Source: Bacteroidota bacterium (GTDB lineage Bacteria; Bacteroidota; Bacteroidia; AKYH767-A; OLB10). Taken from it: 64,000 bases of DNA. Both the position numbers and the translations under genes were made by a program. Location: assembly GCA_016717725.1 (NCBI GenBank), contig JADKFA010000001.1, positions 186,001 through 250,000 on the forward strand, in the 5' to 3' direction. Positions within the stretch are counted from its first letter, which is position 1; each line of letters begins with the position of its first letter. Below the pieces are notes generated by a model that worked only from the letters and a program-made list of their open reading frames with translations, was not told the origin of the DNA and made no database searches. Shown here piece by piece: positions 27,019 through 37,896 of this stretch.

Positions 27019-29170
27019 TTAATCGTGTTGAATGATCAATTTATTTAATAATGAAGTTTCGCCGAATGCTTTGAGGAAATAGCAACCATTTGGATAATTT
27101 AGTGTAGAGAAATTCAATACTGATTCGCCTTCTTTAACATCAAATCTAGAAATCACTTGTCCTGTTAAATTCATTAGATCGATTTGGTGAATCTTGCTTG
27201 ATGGAGGAATTGAAACAAAAACCATGTTGCTTGTTGGATTCGGGTAAATCAATAACTCTTGTTCCGAAACTTCATTTAATACAGTTGTCAACGACGAAAT
27301 GGTAATACTAAAAGGGGAGGTGCAGTTCTCGACAGAATCTGTAACTGTTGCAGAAAAATACAAGGAAGATGTAGATAAAGGAACGCTAATTTGAAATTGA
27401 GCATAGCCTGAAGCATCCGTTACAAAACCAACTGTATCTAGAAATGTTTCTCCTTCGCCAAAACCTGAACTATCAGGAATTGAATTTGTAAATATTTCCG
27501 CGATGTATTTAGTTAGAGGCTGGCTACTTAGATGACCGTACAAATTTCCATTTATTGATCCATAAACGACAGAATCAAGAACCGCAACAGGAATTACAGG
27601 GTTGGCGTATCCATTATTAAAATCTGTTGTTACAATTCCTCTTAATCCATTTCCATAGATACTATTTCTTCTAAAATTAACACCGCGCATATTCCACATA
27701 TAATTATCTACATTAATTCCTGATAACGAATTATTATAAATAGAATTTTCATGAATTGAAATATTACTTATGTTATTCATTGCAGTAGAAAAACCTACTC
27801 CATTTATTATAATACCGCCAGAAATATTATTATAAATTTCATTGCTTCGGATAAAAATATTAGAGACGGAACCAGAAATAGATGAAGGGCTTATCCCAAA
27901 TTCAATTCCAGATAAATTTCCGTTACTAACAACATTACTATCAATTGCAACATTCGAAACACTATAGCTAAAAAAACCTGTAGCATAAATATGTGTATAG
28001 ATTCCAAAATTGCAATTATCTATTGTATTATTTTGAACATATACTGTGTCCATGTCAACTTGACAATTACCAGTTCCACCCAATGAAAAATGAATTCCAA
28101 TATTGCAAGACTGAATATTATTATTTTTTATAGACAATTGATACAATTTCAAATTATCAACACCAGTACCTCCTACATTAATAAATATAGCCTCATTATT
28201 TAAATTAGAAATTTGGTTGTTAGAAATTTCAACATTAGCAATCTTGCTATCTAGTGAACCACCACCCAAATTGACTTGAATTGCTCGACTTGTATTAGAA
28301 GCACTAAACTGATTTCCTCGTACTGCTACATCATCAATAGAAGTTCGAATCGAACCAACATTATTAATGAATATTGACAAATTTCCTATATTAATAAAAC
28401 TATTGCTATCCAACTCAATATTACTACCAAAGCCACCTAGCCCGACAATTAATGCAGTACCGAAATTTGAAAAAGAATTTCCAACAAAAGAAACCCCAGA
28501 CCAGGGCAATGTATCAGATGGTATTACCTCAAATACAACTGCAATTCCTAAACCACTAGTACCAATAAAAACATTATCCCTAAAAGAAAAATTAGAAGAT
28601 TCAGAATATGATTGAATATACAATCCGTCCACTGAATTCTCTATTCTATTATTACTAAAAATAAAATTATTAAATTTTCCATTATTAAGATTAACACATA
28701 ACGTCCAATTAGTAAATTTGCTATTATGTATAGTTACATTATTAAGCGAAGAACTGAATGACATTGGACTCAAATTAACCGCATTGCTATTGCCATTTCC
28801 AGTATCAAAATGAAGTCCACGCAAGGTGGTTCCCGAAGTTGTAATATTTAAGGCAGTCGGATTTGAAAGTACAAGTAACTTTAATCAAATTATTAGGGTA
28901 CGAACTACCAGGCTGACTCAACCCATCTATCCAAACAGTATCAATAATTGTTGGAAGCGTACTAGAAAGGGTAATATTCCAACTTCCTGCACCTGGCAAA
29001 CTAAATAAAATAGTGTCTATTCCAGGAGATGCATTTGCATCTACAATTGATTGCCTCAAAGAACCAGGACCAATACCAGCCGTATTACTAACTACAAAAC
29101 TAGAACTATAAAGCTTAATTGGAATGCTTAGTAAAACAAAGCAAAAGATTAAAACAACATTACGTTTCAT
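27019..29170 (-). CDS. T9SS-exported right-handed beta-helix protein with one frameshift
   Basis: After one-base repair the product has 716 residues. It has a signal peptide (VVLIFCFVLLSIPIKLYSS), the usual N-cap of secreted parallel beta-helix proteins (GPGSLRQSIVDANASPGIDTILFSL) and about 15 Asn-rich coils (IRSNEIYNNISGGI, IKNNNIQSCNIGI, VQNNTIDNCNFGIY). A short beta-sandwich and a T9SS type A domain (LLIYPNPTSNMVFVSI ... NGCYFLKAFGE) follow. Such helices often bind or cleave polysaccharide, but no catalytic residues of a known lyase are visible. One extra base near 28875 separates the first 100 residues (frame ending at 28805) from the rest (27019-28824). Confidence 0.82.
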
Positions 29171-29204
29171 AAGAAGATCTGATTTAAAAGTTTAAATAAT
29201 GAAT

Positions 29205-29212
29205 CAAATCTA
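29205..29212 (-). promoter_or_regulatory. -7 promoter box (TAGATTTG) for the beta-helix gene
   Basis: This is an exact TAnnTTTG match on the minus strand, about 34 nt before the ATG at 29168-29170. It would give a short untranslated leader, unlike the near-leaderless cases elsewhere. Confidence 0.4.
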
Positions 29213-29380
29213 ATAATAACTCTTCAAACCAACAAACATTGAAAATTATTTAGGCCTAAAACTAATAAAATTTACAATTCGATTATATTTGACTTCACTC
29301 GAGATCTTTTTATAACTCTTCATTTTAAGTATTAAAATGAATTCCCTTAGACTTCAAATACCGATTGCAAAATAGCTTTG

Positions 29381-30010
29381 TCAGATCAAGTTATCAAACT
29401 TCTCTTCAACCCTTTCTCCCCTTTCCACATTCAACAGCTCAGCGTGGAGACCAATTTTCAACGCGCCTTCAATATGTTGTTTGCTGTCATCAATGAACAA
29501 CGTTTTAGTGCGGTTGAGGTTGTTGTCGGCTATTACTTTTTCGAAGATTTCTGCATCGGGTTTACGCATGCCCATCTCACAAGACAAATAATACTTTTCA
29601 AAAATTTCGAGGAAATTATTTTTACCAAAAATATCATCGGCCATTTTGGAAAATGCCTTTACATGAATATGATTGGTGTTGCTCAATAAAAAAATTCGAT
29701 ACTGCTGGCCTAATTTTTTAATGAACTCCACTCGGTGAACTGGAATGTCTAAAAGCATGGCATTCCATGCTTGATCGATTTCAAGGTCGCTTGTGTTTTT
29801 GGGGAGATGTTTTTTAAGTTCGGCTCTAAAACCATCTATCGACATGATACCCTTTTCAAAATCATCAAACAAATTACTTTGCTTCGCTTTGGAATAGATA
29901 TCATCAAAATTTTCAAGTCCCAATTTTATGAATGCTTCTGCTGTGCGTTGATAACTAAGGTCGATGATAACACCTCCGAGGTCGAAGATGATGGCTTCAT
30001 ATTTTTGCAT
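29381..30010 (-). CDS. HAD-family (subfamily IA) phosphatase
   Basis: This 209-residue cytoplasmic hydrolase is probably a sugar-phosphate or nucleotide phosphatase related to YihX. Motif I is IIFDLGGVIIDL, motif II IFLLSNTNH, motif III with Lys in GMRKPDAEIF, and motif IV TLFIDDSKQHIEGA. Motif I has Asp-Leu-Gly, so the usual second Asp of DxD is absent, as in several YihX-like members. A helical cap sits between motifs I and II (about 15-85). A TAGTTTTG box lies 7 nt before the ATG. The substrate is unknown. Confidence 0.88.
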   Translation of the reverse strand: MQKYEAIIFDLGGVIIDLSYQRTAEAFIKLGLENFDDIYSKAKQSNLFDDFEKGIMSIDGFRAELKKHLPKNTSDLEIDQAWNAMLLDIPVHRVEFIKKLGQQYRIFLLSNTNHIHVKAFSKMADDIFGKNNFLEIFEKYYLSCEMGMRKPDAEIFEKVIADNNLNRTKTLFIDDSKQHIEGALKIGLHAELLNVERGERVEEKFDNLI

Positions 30011-30017
30011 AACCCTG

Positions 30018-30025
30018 CAAAACTA
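30018..30025 (-). promoter_or_regulatory. -7 promoter box (TAGTTTTG) for the HAD phosphatase
   Basis: This is an exact TAnnTTTG match on the minus strand, ending 7 nt before the ATG (30008-30010), again implying almost no leader. Confidence 0.5.
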
Positions 30026-30123
30026 AATAAAATCGAAACAAAAGAATCAATTCGACGATTCTTAATTAGCAGATCGAAGAGTTAATTAATCTAAAAAAAC
30101 TAATTAACTCTTCGATTCACAAA

Positions 30124-33100
30124 CTAATACTTCAGCATCTTCAAGACCTTACTTTCATTGTCACATCTCAATTCAATAAAATAAATTCCATTTGCAAAAG
30201 TCTCCGCAACTACTTCCACACGGTTACTACCGTAATGTGGTATTAACTGAATTGGATTGCCTACTATTCTTCCGGAAAGATCCAGCACTCGAATCGACAT
30301 TTTATCTGTGCCATTTCCCTTCCAATTAAATAAAATGGTGCTTAACGATTTAGTTGGATTTGGAAACAAGCGAACTCCATCCATCAATGATAACTCTTCT
30401 ACCGATGTATTTACAATGGTGATAGTTCCGCCATTGGTTGTAAACGGCATGGCAGTAGAAATAGGATCAAATGCTTGGTAGGGATTAATATTTACATTCA
30501 CTGTGGGATTACCGCTATAACCTGCATTCACCACAAAACTCACATCCGCTACTTCTCCAAAGCCAGTTACGCCAGTTCCATCTTTTCGCGCCATGCTGAT
30601 TGCAGCAACTCCAGTACTCTCATCCATATTTGCAAATAAAATACAGTTGGTATCTGGACACATCCAATTGTTAACATACGTTACCACAAATGTGTTAGGC
30701 ACAATTAAAGATGGTGGGATTTCTAATTTAAATCCAAGCGCACCAATATCATTCACCATTAATCCTGATGTACCTGCCATCAATTTTAAATGAACAGTAT
30801 CACCACCCGTAAAAGTAGTTCCAACAGGAAATATACTCAAATCGGGTCCAACAGAAATACTTTGTACTTGTGGGTTTGCAGCAGGGTGCGACATTCCATA
30901 ATTATTAAAAATGGCGACGGTATCTAATAAATTAATGAGTCCATCTCCATTACAATCTACATGATTCATGTTCGTTCCATTGCCTTGTTGTTTATTCCAA
31001 AGCAAGGAGGGCTGTGAAACCCATGCATCCGATAAAGTAGGACGAGAAGTATAGTACTTATTAAAGTTCAAACCAACTTGTAAAATATCAAAATTATCGA
31101 CGCTCTTCGTACTGTCACAATCGCCTGGCCATACTGAAGACAATAGTGTAGCTACACTAAACTCATCAGCACCAATAGTTGGAGTTGTTACACTTCTAAT
31201 CTCACCATCCATATCGGTAGTAATTCCAGCAAACGGAACTCCTGGCATTGCCACTGCATTCAGCAAATGCATATCAGACAACGTACGGAACGACGCCGTC
31301 ACAGAATCTGATTGCAAGTCGAGACCTGAGAATGCTTTCCAAGTGCCTAAGTCATAATCAACATTGTCATTAATTATTTTGATGGGAACTCCGTTAGAAA
31401 TATAACGATTATGATTCATTTCAATAAAATCTATTTCATCGTAAGAATCGATTGCAAAGGAGCTATTAGAACGAACGACATTATTATTGAAGCGGAAAGT
31501 AGGCGCATTCATACCTCCACCAATGGCAACTCCATTACCAAAACTATTATGAATAATATCTAGATTCAGTCCAGAGAGAGTAGCGGACTCAAAGGGCAAC
31601 CAGGAAGGTTGGTAACCGACGCTATTATTATAAACTAAACATGGTGATACTGTTTGACAATCACATCCAGTTAAATAGAGAGAAGCACCACCCCATACTT
31701 CGGAGCTGATCAAATTATTCTTCACTACAAAAGAATCACATTGAAACATATGTAAACTTGTTCCTCCGGATCCTGCAGAAGAAATATATCGAATTTTATT
31801 TCCATCTCCCAACAATCGTTTCAACCCCGATAATTGGATCTCATTTGTTTGCCATAACTCGTTACGCAAAACAAAAACATCATATCCCCCAGTAGTTACA
31901 TAATTCATTTCAATTCCAACTTCCCCTCCATCAATAAAATTGTCAGCAATTACCACATTATTCATAATTCCTACCATCACAATTGCTTGTGCTACACTAC
32001 CCGCCGAATTGGATCGCTTTGGCGCATGTATAACATTATTCAATATTCTTATTCTCGAACTTGCGTTAACAGAAATAGAAGCTCTGCATCCATGATCCAA
32101 TTGCATGGCATCAAATGGAGCAGCAGAGGTATTCTGAATTGTCATATTTTCGAAACTACAATAATGCGCTCTGTTTAAACGAATCGTATTTCGGTAATAG
32201 TTTATATTATTAGCAGCGAAGTCAAGTACCACAGATTCTTTAATTCCATTCGCCGATGTCCAAACGATGGAATCAGTAGAGGAAGAAAATGGAATTGAAT
32301 CAACAGTAAGTTGTTCATAGTACGTACCAGGAACAACAGCAATTTTAACAGGTTCGGAAACACCGCATCGCTTCAATGTTTTTGAAGAAGACATGAACGT
32401 ATCAAAATAACAAGTGTCACATCCTAATGAATAAGTACCACTTAATGGAGCAGAGCAAACAATTTGCGACAACTTTACAGTGTCGTTGCCTTGCTGATTA
32501 TCGGTACTACCATTCACTTGATTTACCCAAACTTTAACGTGATTATACGAGCGATTAAAATTATAGGCTGTCAATAAAATACTATCGGAAGCACCTGTAC
32601 TTAAATTACCATTCCATGCAAAATTTTGAATCGCGTTATTGTTGATTTGATAACGAATATCCATTGCTGTTATTGGCAAGGATGCATTATTCATAATTTT
32701 TACGAATAGATTTCTATTGCTAGGTCCATTAATGGTGGTATCGCTAATGCTCAGTGAAAGGGCCGAAGCATCCAGGCTATTTGGATCATAAGCAGCGTAA
32801 CAACTAGGCGAACAATTATTGTTCATAGACAAAGTAGAAACAATAAAGCTATACCCAACAGGGATTCCACCTTTAAACAACGAATGATAATTTCCACATA
32901 CATCTTGACGGCTGTCGATGATTGGATAAAAATTAACATTATCACCATATTGAAATGCTCCAGTAGCACTAAATCGTAACATGTATGAACCTATGGAAGC
33001 TGCTGGAGACACATTATAAGCTTGATTTAGTGCATCTACTAATAAAAATTTTGTGTTCATATATACACCTACAGAAACAGATCCATCTGCATTAGAACCC

Positions 33101-36100
33101 ACCGAATTAAAAGTCATACTATCAGCATACACAATCCAATTTAAATTTCCATTGGGATTAAATGAAGCTAGATATTGATAATCATAAGTCGAGTTACTAA
33201 AAATATTTTCACCTGCTGAAGTAATTATTCGATCTTTCGTTTTACCGATGATGACATAGTTTCCATTTACATCTTCTACAAAATTTGTAATAAAACTTGG
33301 ACTTCCATTCAACAAATTAACTGCAGAAGTGAATCCTTGTGATGCATTATATCTCGTCATAAAAATACTTTTTTGCTGACCGTTGCTGTTTGCAGGTAGA
33401 TTATTCGACAAAGTTGCATTTCCAAATTTCATTATTTGTCCTGCTGTAGGTGTCGTGATCATACCACAAATTAACATATCGCCATTACTTGCTTTGCTTG
33501 CCATTAAATTTTGACGTAAGGTGTCTACATCAAAAAACTGATTTACTAATGGCACATTCGCACGAAACGGAACGGGACCTGTTACACCTGCACTACCGGT
33601 TCCGCCGAATGCATCAAAATCAAGAATTTTTCCGGTATCATCCCATTCCATTACAAAAGCATCACCTTTATTATTAACGGTAGGCGTATACGTAAATCCA
33701 CCTTTGGGTGTTTGCATCATACATCCATCCCAAACGTTTCTACCTACTGCATACATTCTATTATTGATGGTAATAAGATCTGTAAATTCTGCTGCTGGGC
33801 TTTCGATCGCCCATTGAAACTTTCCTTTACGGTCAAGCTTAATAAGTGCATTCTTATTTCGAATATAATTTCCTTGAAAATCCCAATATGCATTCGCTAC
33901 CATATGAGCAGAAATATATGTATTTCCCAATCGATCGTACGTTATACCCGTAGGCAATCCTTGCATTCCCGACGAGTTGGAAAGTTGCTGAAACGAATTA
34001 AAATGAACCCAATTTCCTGCAGAATCTAATTTCCCTACAGTTGGAATAAATAAGAAATTAGAGGAAGAAGCATTATAATTCATAAAATAAAAATTATTAT
34101 AATCATCCATTCTCACTTTCAACGTTAACAAGGAACCCCCATTTGAGGTATCCAATTTACAAGTATCCATGGATGATGCTACAGGAACACCATAGATATA
34201 TACAGGACGCTTGACAATTTTCTCACACGTATTATTCAATTTTGCGGTGATAATAATGGTATCCACCATTTGAGTATTGAATGATACAGGTGTTGGATTT
34301 GCGCCACTAAAACTTGCAGGAGTAGCATTGGGTCCAAAATCCCAATCCCAACTATTAAATCCACTACCGGAACTGGTGATAGCGATGGGTTGATTCACGG
34401 CTCCCATCAATGTACCAGGTAAAATATTTACGGAAGCAAACATGTAGGTAAGTAAGTAGGTACCTCCAATTTGTGAAGTACAACCATGCGAAATCAAACT
34501 AGCAATTACAGTATGATTTTTATTGCTGCTAATAGCAGGGACAGGAATTCCAATGGTACCACCATTCCCTTGGATCTTTATAAAACTTTGAGTTCCCAAA
34601 TAATACTCCCATCCCGGTTGAGAGTTATAAACCAACATATACGTAGTATCACCTGTACAAACGGTATCGCGGTAATACGCCGCCGTTACATTCGTTGCAG
34701 GCTTACTAATAAAAATTGAATCAATAACTTCCAACGTATCATCGCCACATACATTAGTAATGATTCCCCTAATTTTATATGGCTTAACTATCGTTTGATT
34801 GGCAGCTGTTGAAAGTACAATACTATTTCCATTTCCCATAGTTCCAGTACCAACGGCTATGTTACCATCATACACTCGATAAAAAACATTAGGTTGACTA
34901 TTTGGAATAGTAAAATGCCCAGTACCGCCAGTACAGATGGTGTCACGAATTACAGAAAATGGTTGTGCTACTGGAATTGGTGAAATGAAAAATGAAGTAG
35001 AGGATGTATCTGAAAAGCCATTATTTGAAGCAATGAGAGAAAGCACAACATTGCCACCTGGACTCAATACTAAGGATGGAGAATGCAACGTGCTTACCAC
35101 ACTTCCGTTCATCAGCCATTGATAAGTCCATGCAGGATCACCTAGATTGTTTGGCTGAAAGGTGCCGCCTTCGCAATTGTTTCCTCCTGTTAAATTAAAA
35201 GATGAAATTGGCATCGGTAAGCCACCACCGTTAGATGTGATTGCTACATAACCGCTATCGCCAGCTACCATTCCATTATTTGCGTCATAGAAAGTGATAT
35301 CGTTCACCCATTTCACATTCGGCATATTGAACTTTTCCCAATAGGTACCTCCTGTGATGGTGCGATACACTCCATCATAAGCACCAACATAAACAGTGTC
35401 GGGGCTAAAAGTAAAAATGGTGCGAATGTTATACGCTGGCAAATTCATGGACACCCAAGTAAGACCCCCATCGGTTGATTTTTTCAGTGTACCGAAACCT
35501 CCAGCATATCCCGTATTTGTACCACGCGCAAATGAAATATTTTCGATATTAGTTTGAAGACTGAGTACGGATGTCCAGTTAGTACCATTGTTCGTAGAGC
35601 GATAAATATTGGACCCTGACACCGATACAAACGTAGAACCATTTACCCATGAAACATCTTCAAGTAAGGTTGTTGTTCCAGAAGTAACCGCTACCCATGT
35701 TGTACCGTTGTCAGAAGATTTATATGCACGTCCTGCACCACCTACGGCGACACCATTTCCAGCCCCGTCAAAATCCATAGCACTAATGTATCGCGGAAGT
35801 GCGCCACTGTTTGTGTGGTAATTATGCGACCATGAAGCTCCGTTGTTAGAAGTTCCAAAAATGATCAAATCATTTCCTAGATAAAAATATCCCGACGAGA
35901 TAGCAGAATTAGGTCCGGTCACATGAATATCTTCAAAGCTACCGATGATCTGCGAATTTCCCAGCGTTGAATTAATGCCAGTCACAAAATTAAAAGTGGA
36001 ACCACTGTTTGAAGAACGATAAATTCCATTCCAGGTCCCAGCCCATACATCCCCAGAGGGAGCATAACGAACACAGTGAATATGTTCATTAGTACCAGGG

Positions 36101-36183
36101 GATAATTGAGTCCATTGTGCAAAGCTTGTATTCGTATTTACAAGCAGTAGAGCGACTGAAAGCAGTCGAAGGAAATGATTCAT
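30124..36183 (-). CDS. 2019-residue T9SS-exported protein: propeller, PKD, beta-helix, dockerin- and cohesin-like parts
   Basis: A signal peptide (MNHFLRLLSVALLLVNTNTSFAQ) leads into a Ycf48/BNR-type beta-propeller (to about 320; repeats such as YKSSDNGTTWVAV and KKSTDGGLTWVSM). Next are Ig/PKD-like domains (about 330-690), a long propeller-like section (about 700-1150), a CARDB-like segment and a right-handed beta-helix (about 1270-1600) ending near IGADEF. A dockerin-like EF-loop pair (DCDSTKSVDNFD, DCNGDGLINLLD) and a cohesin-like sandwich follow, then a T9SS domain (VRLFPNPTKSLSTILF ... GIYFIELRCDN). I chose the ATG at 36181-36183 because it starts at the signal peptide. The frame is intact over 6 kb. 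It is a surface or secreted protein of unknown role. Confidence 0.87.
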   Translation of the reverse strand: MNHFLRLLSVALLLVNTNTSFAQWTQLSPGTNEHIHCVRYAPSGDVWAGTWNGIYRSSNSGSTFNFVTGINSTLGNSQIIGSFEDIHVTGPNSAISSGYFYLGNDLIIFGTSNNGASWSHNYHTNSGALPRYISAMDFDGAGNGVAVGGAGRAYKSSDNGTTWVAVTSGTTTLLEDVSWVNGSTFVSVSGSNIYRSTNNGTNWTSVLSLQTNIENISFARGTNTGYAGGFGTLKKSTDGGLTWVSMNLPAYNIRTIFTFSPDTVYVGAYDGVYRTITGGTYWEKFNMPNVKWVNDITFYDANNGMVAGDSGYVAITSNGGGLPMPISSFNLTGGNNCEGGTFQPNNLGDPAWTYQWLMNGSVVSTLHSPSLVLSPGGNVVLSLIASNNGFSDTSSTSFFISPIPVAQPFSVIRDTICTGGTGHFTIPNSQPNVFYRVYDGNIAVGTGTMGNGNSIVLSTAANQTIVKPYKIRGIITNVCGDDTLEVIDSIFISKPATNVTAAYYRDTVCTGDTTYMLVYNSQPGWEYYLGTQSFIKIQGNGGTIGIPVPAISSNKNHTVIASLISHGCTSQIGGTYLLTYMFASVNILPGTLMGAVNQPIAITSSGSGFNSWDWDFGPNATPASFSGANPTPVSFNTQMVDTIIITAKLNNTCEKIVKRPVYIYGVPVASSMDTCKLDTSNGGSLLTLKVRMDDYNNFYFMNYNASSSNFLFIPTVGKLDSAGNWVHFNSFQQLSNSSGMQGLPTGITYDRLGNTYISAHMVANAYWDFQGNYIRNKNALIKLDRKGKFQWAIESPAAEFTDLITINNRMYAVGRNVWDGCMMQTPKGGFTYTPTVNNKGDAFVMEWDDTGKILDFDAFGGTGSAGVTGPVPFRANVPLVNQFFDVDTLRQNLMASKASNGDMLICGMITTPTAGQIMKFGNATLSNNLPANSNGQQKSIFMTRYNASQGFTSAVNLLNGSPSFITNFVEDVNGNYVIIGKTKDRIITSAGENIFSNSTYDYQYLASFNPNGNLNWIVYADSMTFNSVGSNADGSVSVGVYMNTKFLLVDALNQAYNVSPAASIGSYMLRFSATGAFQYGDNVNFYPIIDSRQDVCGNYHSLFKGGIPVGYSFIVSTLSMNNNCSPSCYAAYDPNSLDASALSLSISDTTINGPSNRNLFVKIMNNASLPITAMDIRYQINNNAIQNFAWNGNLSTGASDSILLTAYNFNRSYNHVKVWVNQVNGSTDNQQGNDTVKLSQIVCSAPLSGTYSLGCDTCYFDTFMSSSKTLKRCGVSEPVKIAVVPGTYYEQLTVDSIPFSSSTDSIVWTSANGIKESVVLDFAANNINYYRNTIRLNRAHYCSFENMTIQNTSAAPFDAMQLDHGCRASISVNASSRIRILNNVIHAPKRSNSAGSVAQAIVMVGIMNNVVIADNFIDGGEVGIEMNYVTTGGYDVFVLRNELWQTNEIQLSGLKRLLGDGNKIRYISSAGSGGTSLHMFQCDSFVVKNNLISSEVWGGASLYLTGCDCQTVSPCLVYNNSVGYQPSWLPFESATLSGLNLDIIHNSFGNGVAIGGGMNAPTFRFNNNVVRSNSSFAIDSYDEIDFIEMNHNRYISNGVPIKIINDNVDYDLGTWKAFSGLDLQSDSVTASFRTLSDMHLLNAVAMPGVPFAGITTDMDGEIRSVTTPTIGADEFSVATLLSSVWPGDCDSTKSVDNFDILQVGLNFNKYYTSRPTLSDAWVSQPSLLWNKQQGNGTNMNHVDCNGDGLINLLDTVAIFNNYGMSHPAANPQVQSISVGPDLSIFPVGTTFTGGDTVHLKLMAGTSGLMVNDIGALGFKLEIPPSLIVPNTFVVTYVNNWMCPDTNCILFANMDESTGVAAISMARKDGTGVTGFGEVADVSFVVNAGYSGNPTVNVNINPYQAFDPISTAMPFTTNGGTITIVNTSVEELSLMDGVRLFPNPTKSLSTILFNWKGNGTDKMSIRVLDLSGRIVGNPIQLIPHYGSNRVEVVAETFANGIYFIELRCDNESKVLKMLKY

Positions 36184-36386
36184 GATTTTGGTTTTGGTAT
36201 GGTGAAGGTAGGGAAAAAGTTGTTTTGTTAAAGCCAAGAAAAATCAAGACCATATAAACAAAAATGCCCTCCGTCAAGACTTCGCTAAAGCTTTGTCTTG
36301 CGAAGCGCTAAAGCTATGGAGGATAAAAAAAGCCCTCCTTCGCCATAAAGTAGAAACTGCGTTACCCGGAAGTATACACTTCATGA

Positions 36387-36467
36387 CCCAGAAGTAGAAA
36401 CTTCGTTACACTTCTGGGCTAACAAGGGCACACTTCTGAGCAAACGAGGGCACAGCCCAGAAGTGTG
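36387..36467. repeat. Two CCCAGAAGT-type inverted repeats
   Basis: CCCAGAAGT (36387-36395) pairs perfectly with ACTTCTGGG (36410-36418). A second pair, CACACTTCTG (36429-36438) and CAGAAGTGTG (36458-36467), follows directly. The same arms recur at 56499-56570. There are no T-tracts, so they are not simple terminators. Confidence 0.8.
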
Positions 36468-36510
36468 AGGCTTATAAAAATTCGATTTATTCCAGAATTT
36501 AAAATATTAG

Positions 36511-36547
36511 AAAAAAGCAAAAGGCCAAGATATTCTCCTGGCCTCTC
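36511..36547 (-). terminator. Intrinsic terminator downstream of tRNA-CAU
   Basis: Read on the minus strand, AGGCCAGGAG and CTTGGCCTT form a stem over an AATAT-type loop, followed by a T-rich run (TTGCTTTTTT). It starts about 12 nt beyond the tRNA 3' end and would terminate its transcript. Confidence 0.7.
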
Positions 36548-36558
36548 TACTTCTGGGG

Positions 36559-36632
36559 TGGGCCCAGTAGGACTTGAACCTACGACCGACGGATTATGAG
36601 TCCGGCGCTCTAACCAACTGAGCTATAGGCCC
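36559..36632 (-). tRNA. tRNA with CAU anticodon (tRNA-Ile2 or elongator tRNA-Met)
   Basis: The 74-nt cloverleaf is complete. The acceptor GGGCCTA pairs with TGGGCCC, the D-arm is GCTC..AGTTGGTTA..GAGC, the anticodon stem-loop CCGGA-CTCATAA-TCCG(T) reads CAU, and the T-arm is GTAGG-TTCAAGT-CCTAC. The discriminator is A, and no CCA is encoded (ACCCC follows). The GGGCC acceptor resembles tRNA-Ile, favouring an AUA-reading Ile2 whose C34 would be changed to lysidine by TilS, but Met cannot be excluded by eye. Confidence 0.93.
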
Positions 36633-36696
36633 GATTCAATAGCCTTTGACCGATTGGTCGCTTGCTTATGGAATTTAAGAGGGACAAAAATAAAAC

Positions 36697-37896
36697 TTAA
36701 GCCGATACAGACTTCAAAACACCCAATTCTTTTCCAACTTTTGTAAAAGCGGCGATGGCTTTGTCGATATGGTGGCGTTCGTGTCCGGCTGAGATCTGTA
36801 CTCGAATGCGTGCATTCCCCTTAGCCACAACGGGATAGAAGAATCCAACGACATAAATTCCTTCTTCTAAAAGACGGGATGCAAAATCTTGAGCTAATTT
36901 GGCATCGTAAAGCATTATAGGAACAATAGGGTGAGTTCCAGGTTTGATATCGAATCCCGCCGCCAAAATTTGAGTTCGGAAATAGTCGGTATTCTCCCAT
37001 AATTTATCACGTAAAGCAGTGCTCGCACTCAACATTTTCAACACTTCGATGCTGGCACCCACAATACTTGGAGCCAATGAATTTGAGAATAAATAGGGAC
37101 GAGAACGTTGGCGCAACATCTCCACAATTTCCTTTCTGCCAGAAGTAAATCCACCCATCGCACCACCTAATGCTTTTCCAAAAGTTCCAGTGATGATATC
37201 GATGCGACCCATCACATTATGATGCTCATGCGTTCCTCTTCCTGTTTTCCCCATAAATCCGGAGGCGTGACATTCATCCACCATGATCAGTGCATTATAC
37301 TTATCCGCTAAGTCACAAATTTTATCAAACTGAGCGATGGTACCATCCATACTAAATACACCATCGGTAACAATCATGCGATGACGCAGATGTTGAGTTG
37401 CTTTTAGTTGCTCCTCTAAATCTGACATATCATTATGCTTGTAACGATAACGCTGTGCTTTACACAAACGAATACCATCAATGATTGATGCGTGATTCAA
37501 CTCATCACTGATGATGGCATCTTGCTCATTGAGTAATGGCTCGAACACACCACCATTTGCATCGAATGCAGCAGCATATAAGATGGTATCTTCTGTTCCC
37601 AAAAATTCAGAAACCTTTTTTTCCAATTCCTTATGAATATCCTGTGTACCACAAATAAAACGCACACTACTCATTCCAAAACCATGAGTATCGATTGCAT
37701 TTTTTGCAGCGTCGATTACACGTTGATGTGATGATAATCCTAAATAATTATTCGCACAAAAATTGATTACTTCTAAGTTATTGGCAGTGATATCGGCACC
37801 TTGTGCAGTGCTAATTACTCTTTCATTTTTATAGAGTCCGGCTTCCTTAATTTCTTGTAATTCCTTAACAAGCACAGGTTTTAGCGTATTATACAT
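36697..37896 (-). CDS. kbl: 2-amino-3-ketobutyrate CoA ligase (glycine C-acetyltransferase)
   Basis: This PLP enzyme cleaves 2-amino-3-ketobutyrate with CoA to glycine and acetyl-CoA, the second step of threonine breakdown via threonine dehydrogenase. The 399-residue length fits the alpha-oxoamine synthase family. Visible features are INFCANNYLGLSSHQRV, FGMSSVRFICGTQDIHKELE, VDECHASGFMGKTGRG (PLP-ring Asp and His) and the Schiff-base Lys in ITGTFGKALGGAMGGF. The C-terminal domain has GIYVVGFFYPVVAKGNARIRVQ. A TAACTTTA box lies upstream. No threonine dehydrogenase gene is in the window. Related family members (BioF, SPT) differ in this active-site context. Confidence 0.95.
   Translation of the reverse strand: MYNTLKPVLVKELQEIKEAGLYKNERVISTAQGADITANNLEVINFCANNYLGLSSHQRVIDAAKNAIDTHGFGMSSVRFICGTQDIHKELEKKVSEFLGTEDTILYAAAFDANGGVFEPLLNEQDAIISDELNHASIIDGIRLCKAQRYRYKHNDMSDLEEQLKATQHLRHRMIVTDGVFSMDGTIAQFDKICDLADKYNALIMVDECHASGFMGKTGRGTHEHHNVMGRIDIITGTFGKALGGAMGGFTSGRKEIVEMLRQRSRPYLFSNSLAPSIVGASIEVLKMLSASTALRDKLWENTDYFRTQILAAGFDIKPGTHPIVPIMLYDAKLAQDFASRLLEEGIYVVGFFYPVVAKGNARIRVQISAGHERHHIDKAIAAFTKVGKELGVLKSVSA

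Larger units (their letters stand above)
36184..36558. other. Repeat-rich intergenic region upstream of the giant gene
   Basis: The gap holds an imperfect hairpin element at 36267-36322 (CCCTCC...CAAGAC/GTCTTG...GGAGG), the CCCAGAAGT/ACTTCTGGG palindromes at 36387-36467, the tRNA terminator at about 36511-36547, and one more ACTTCTGGG beside the tRNA 3' end. No coding frame was found. Confidence 0.6.
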
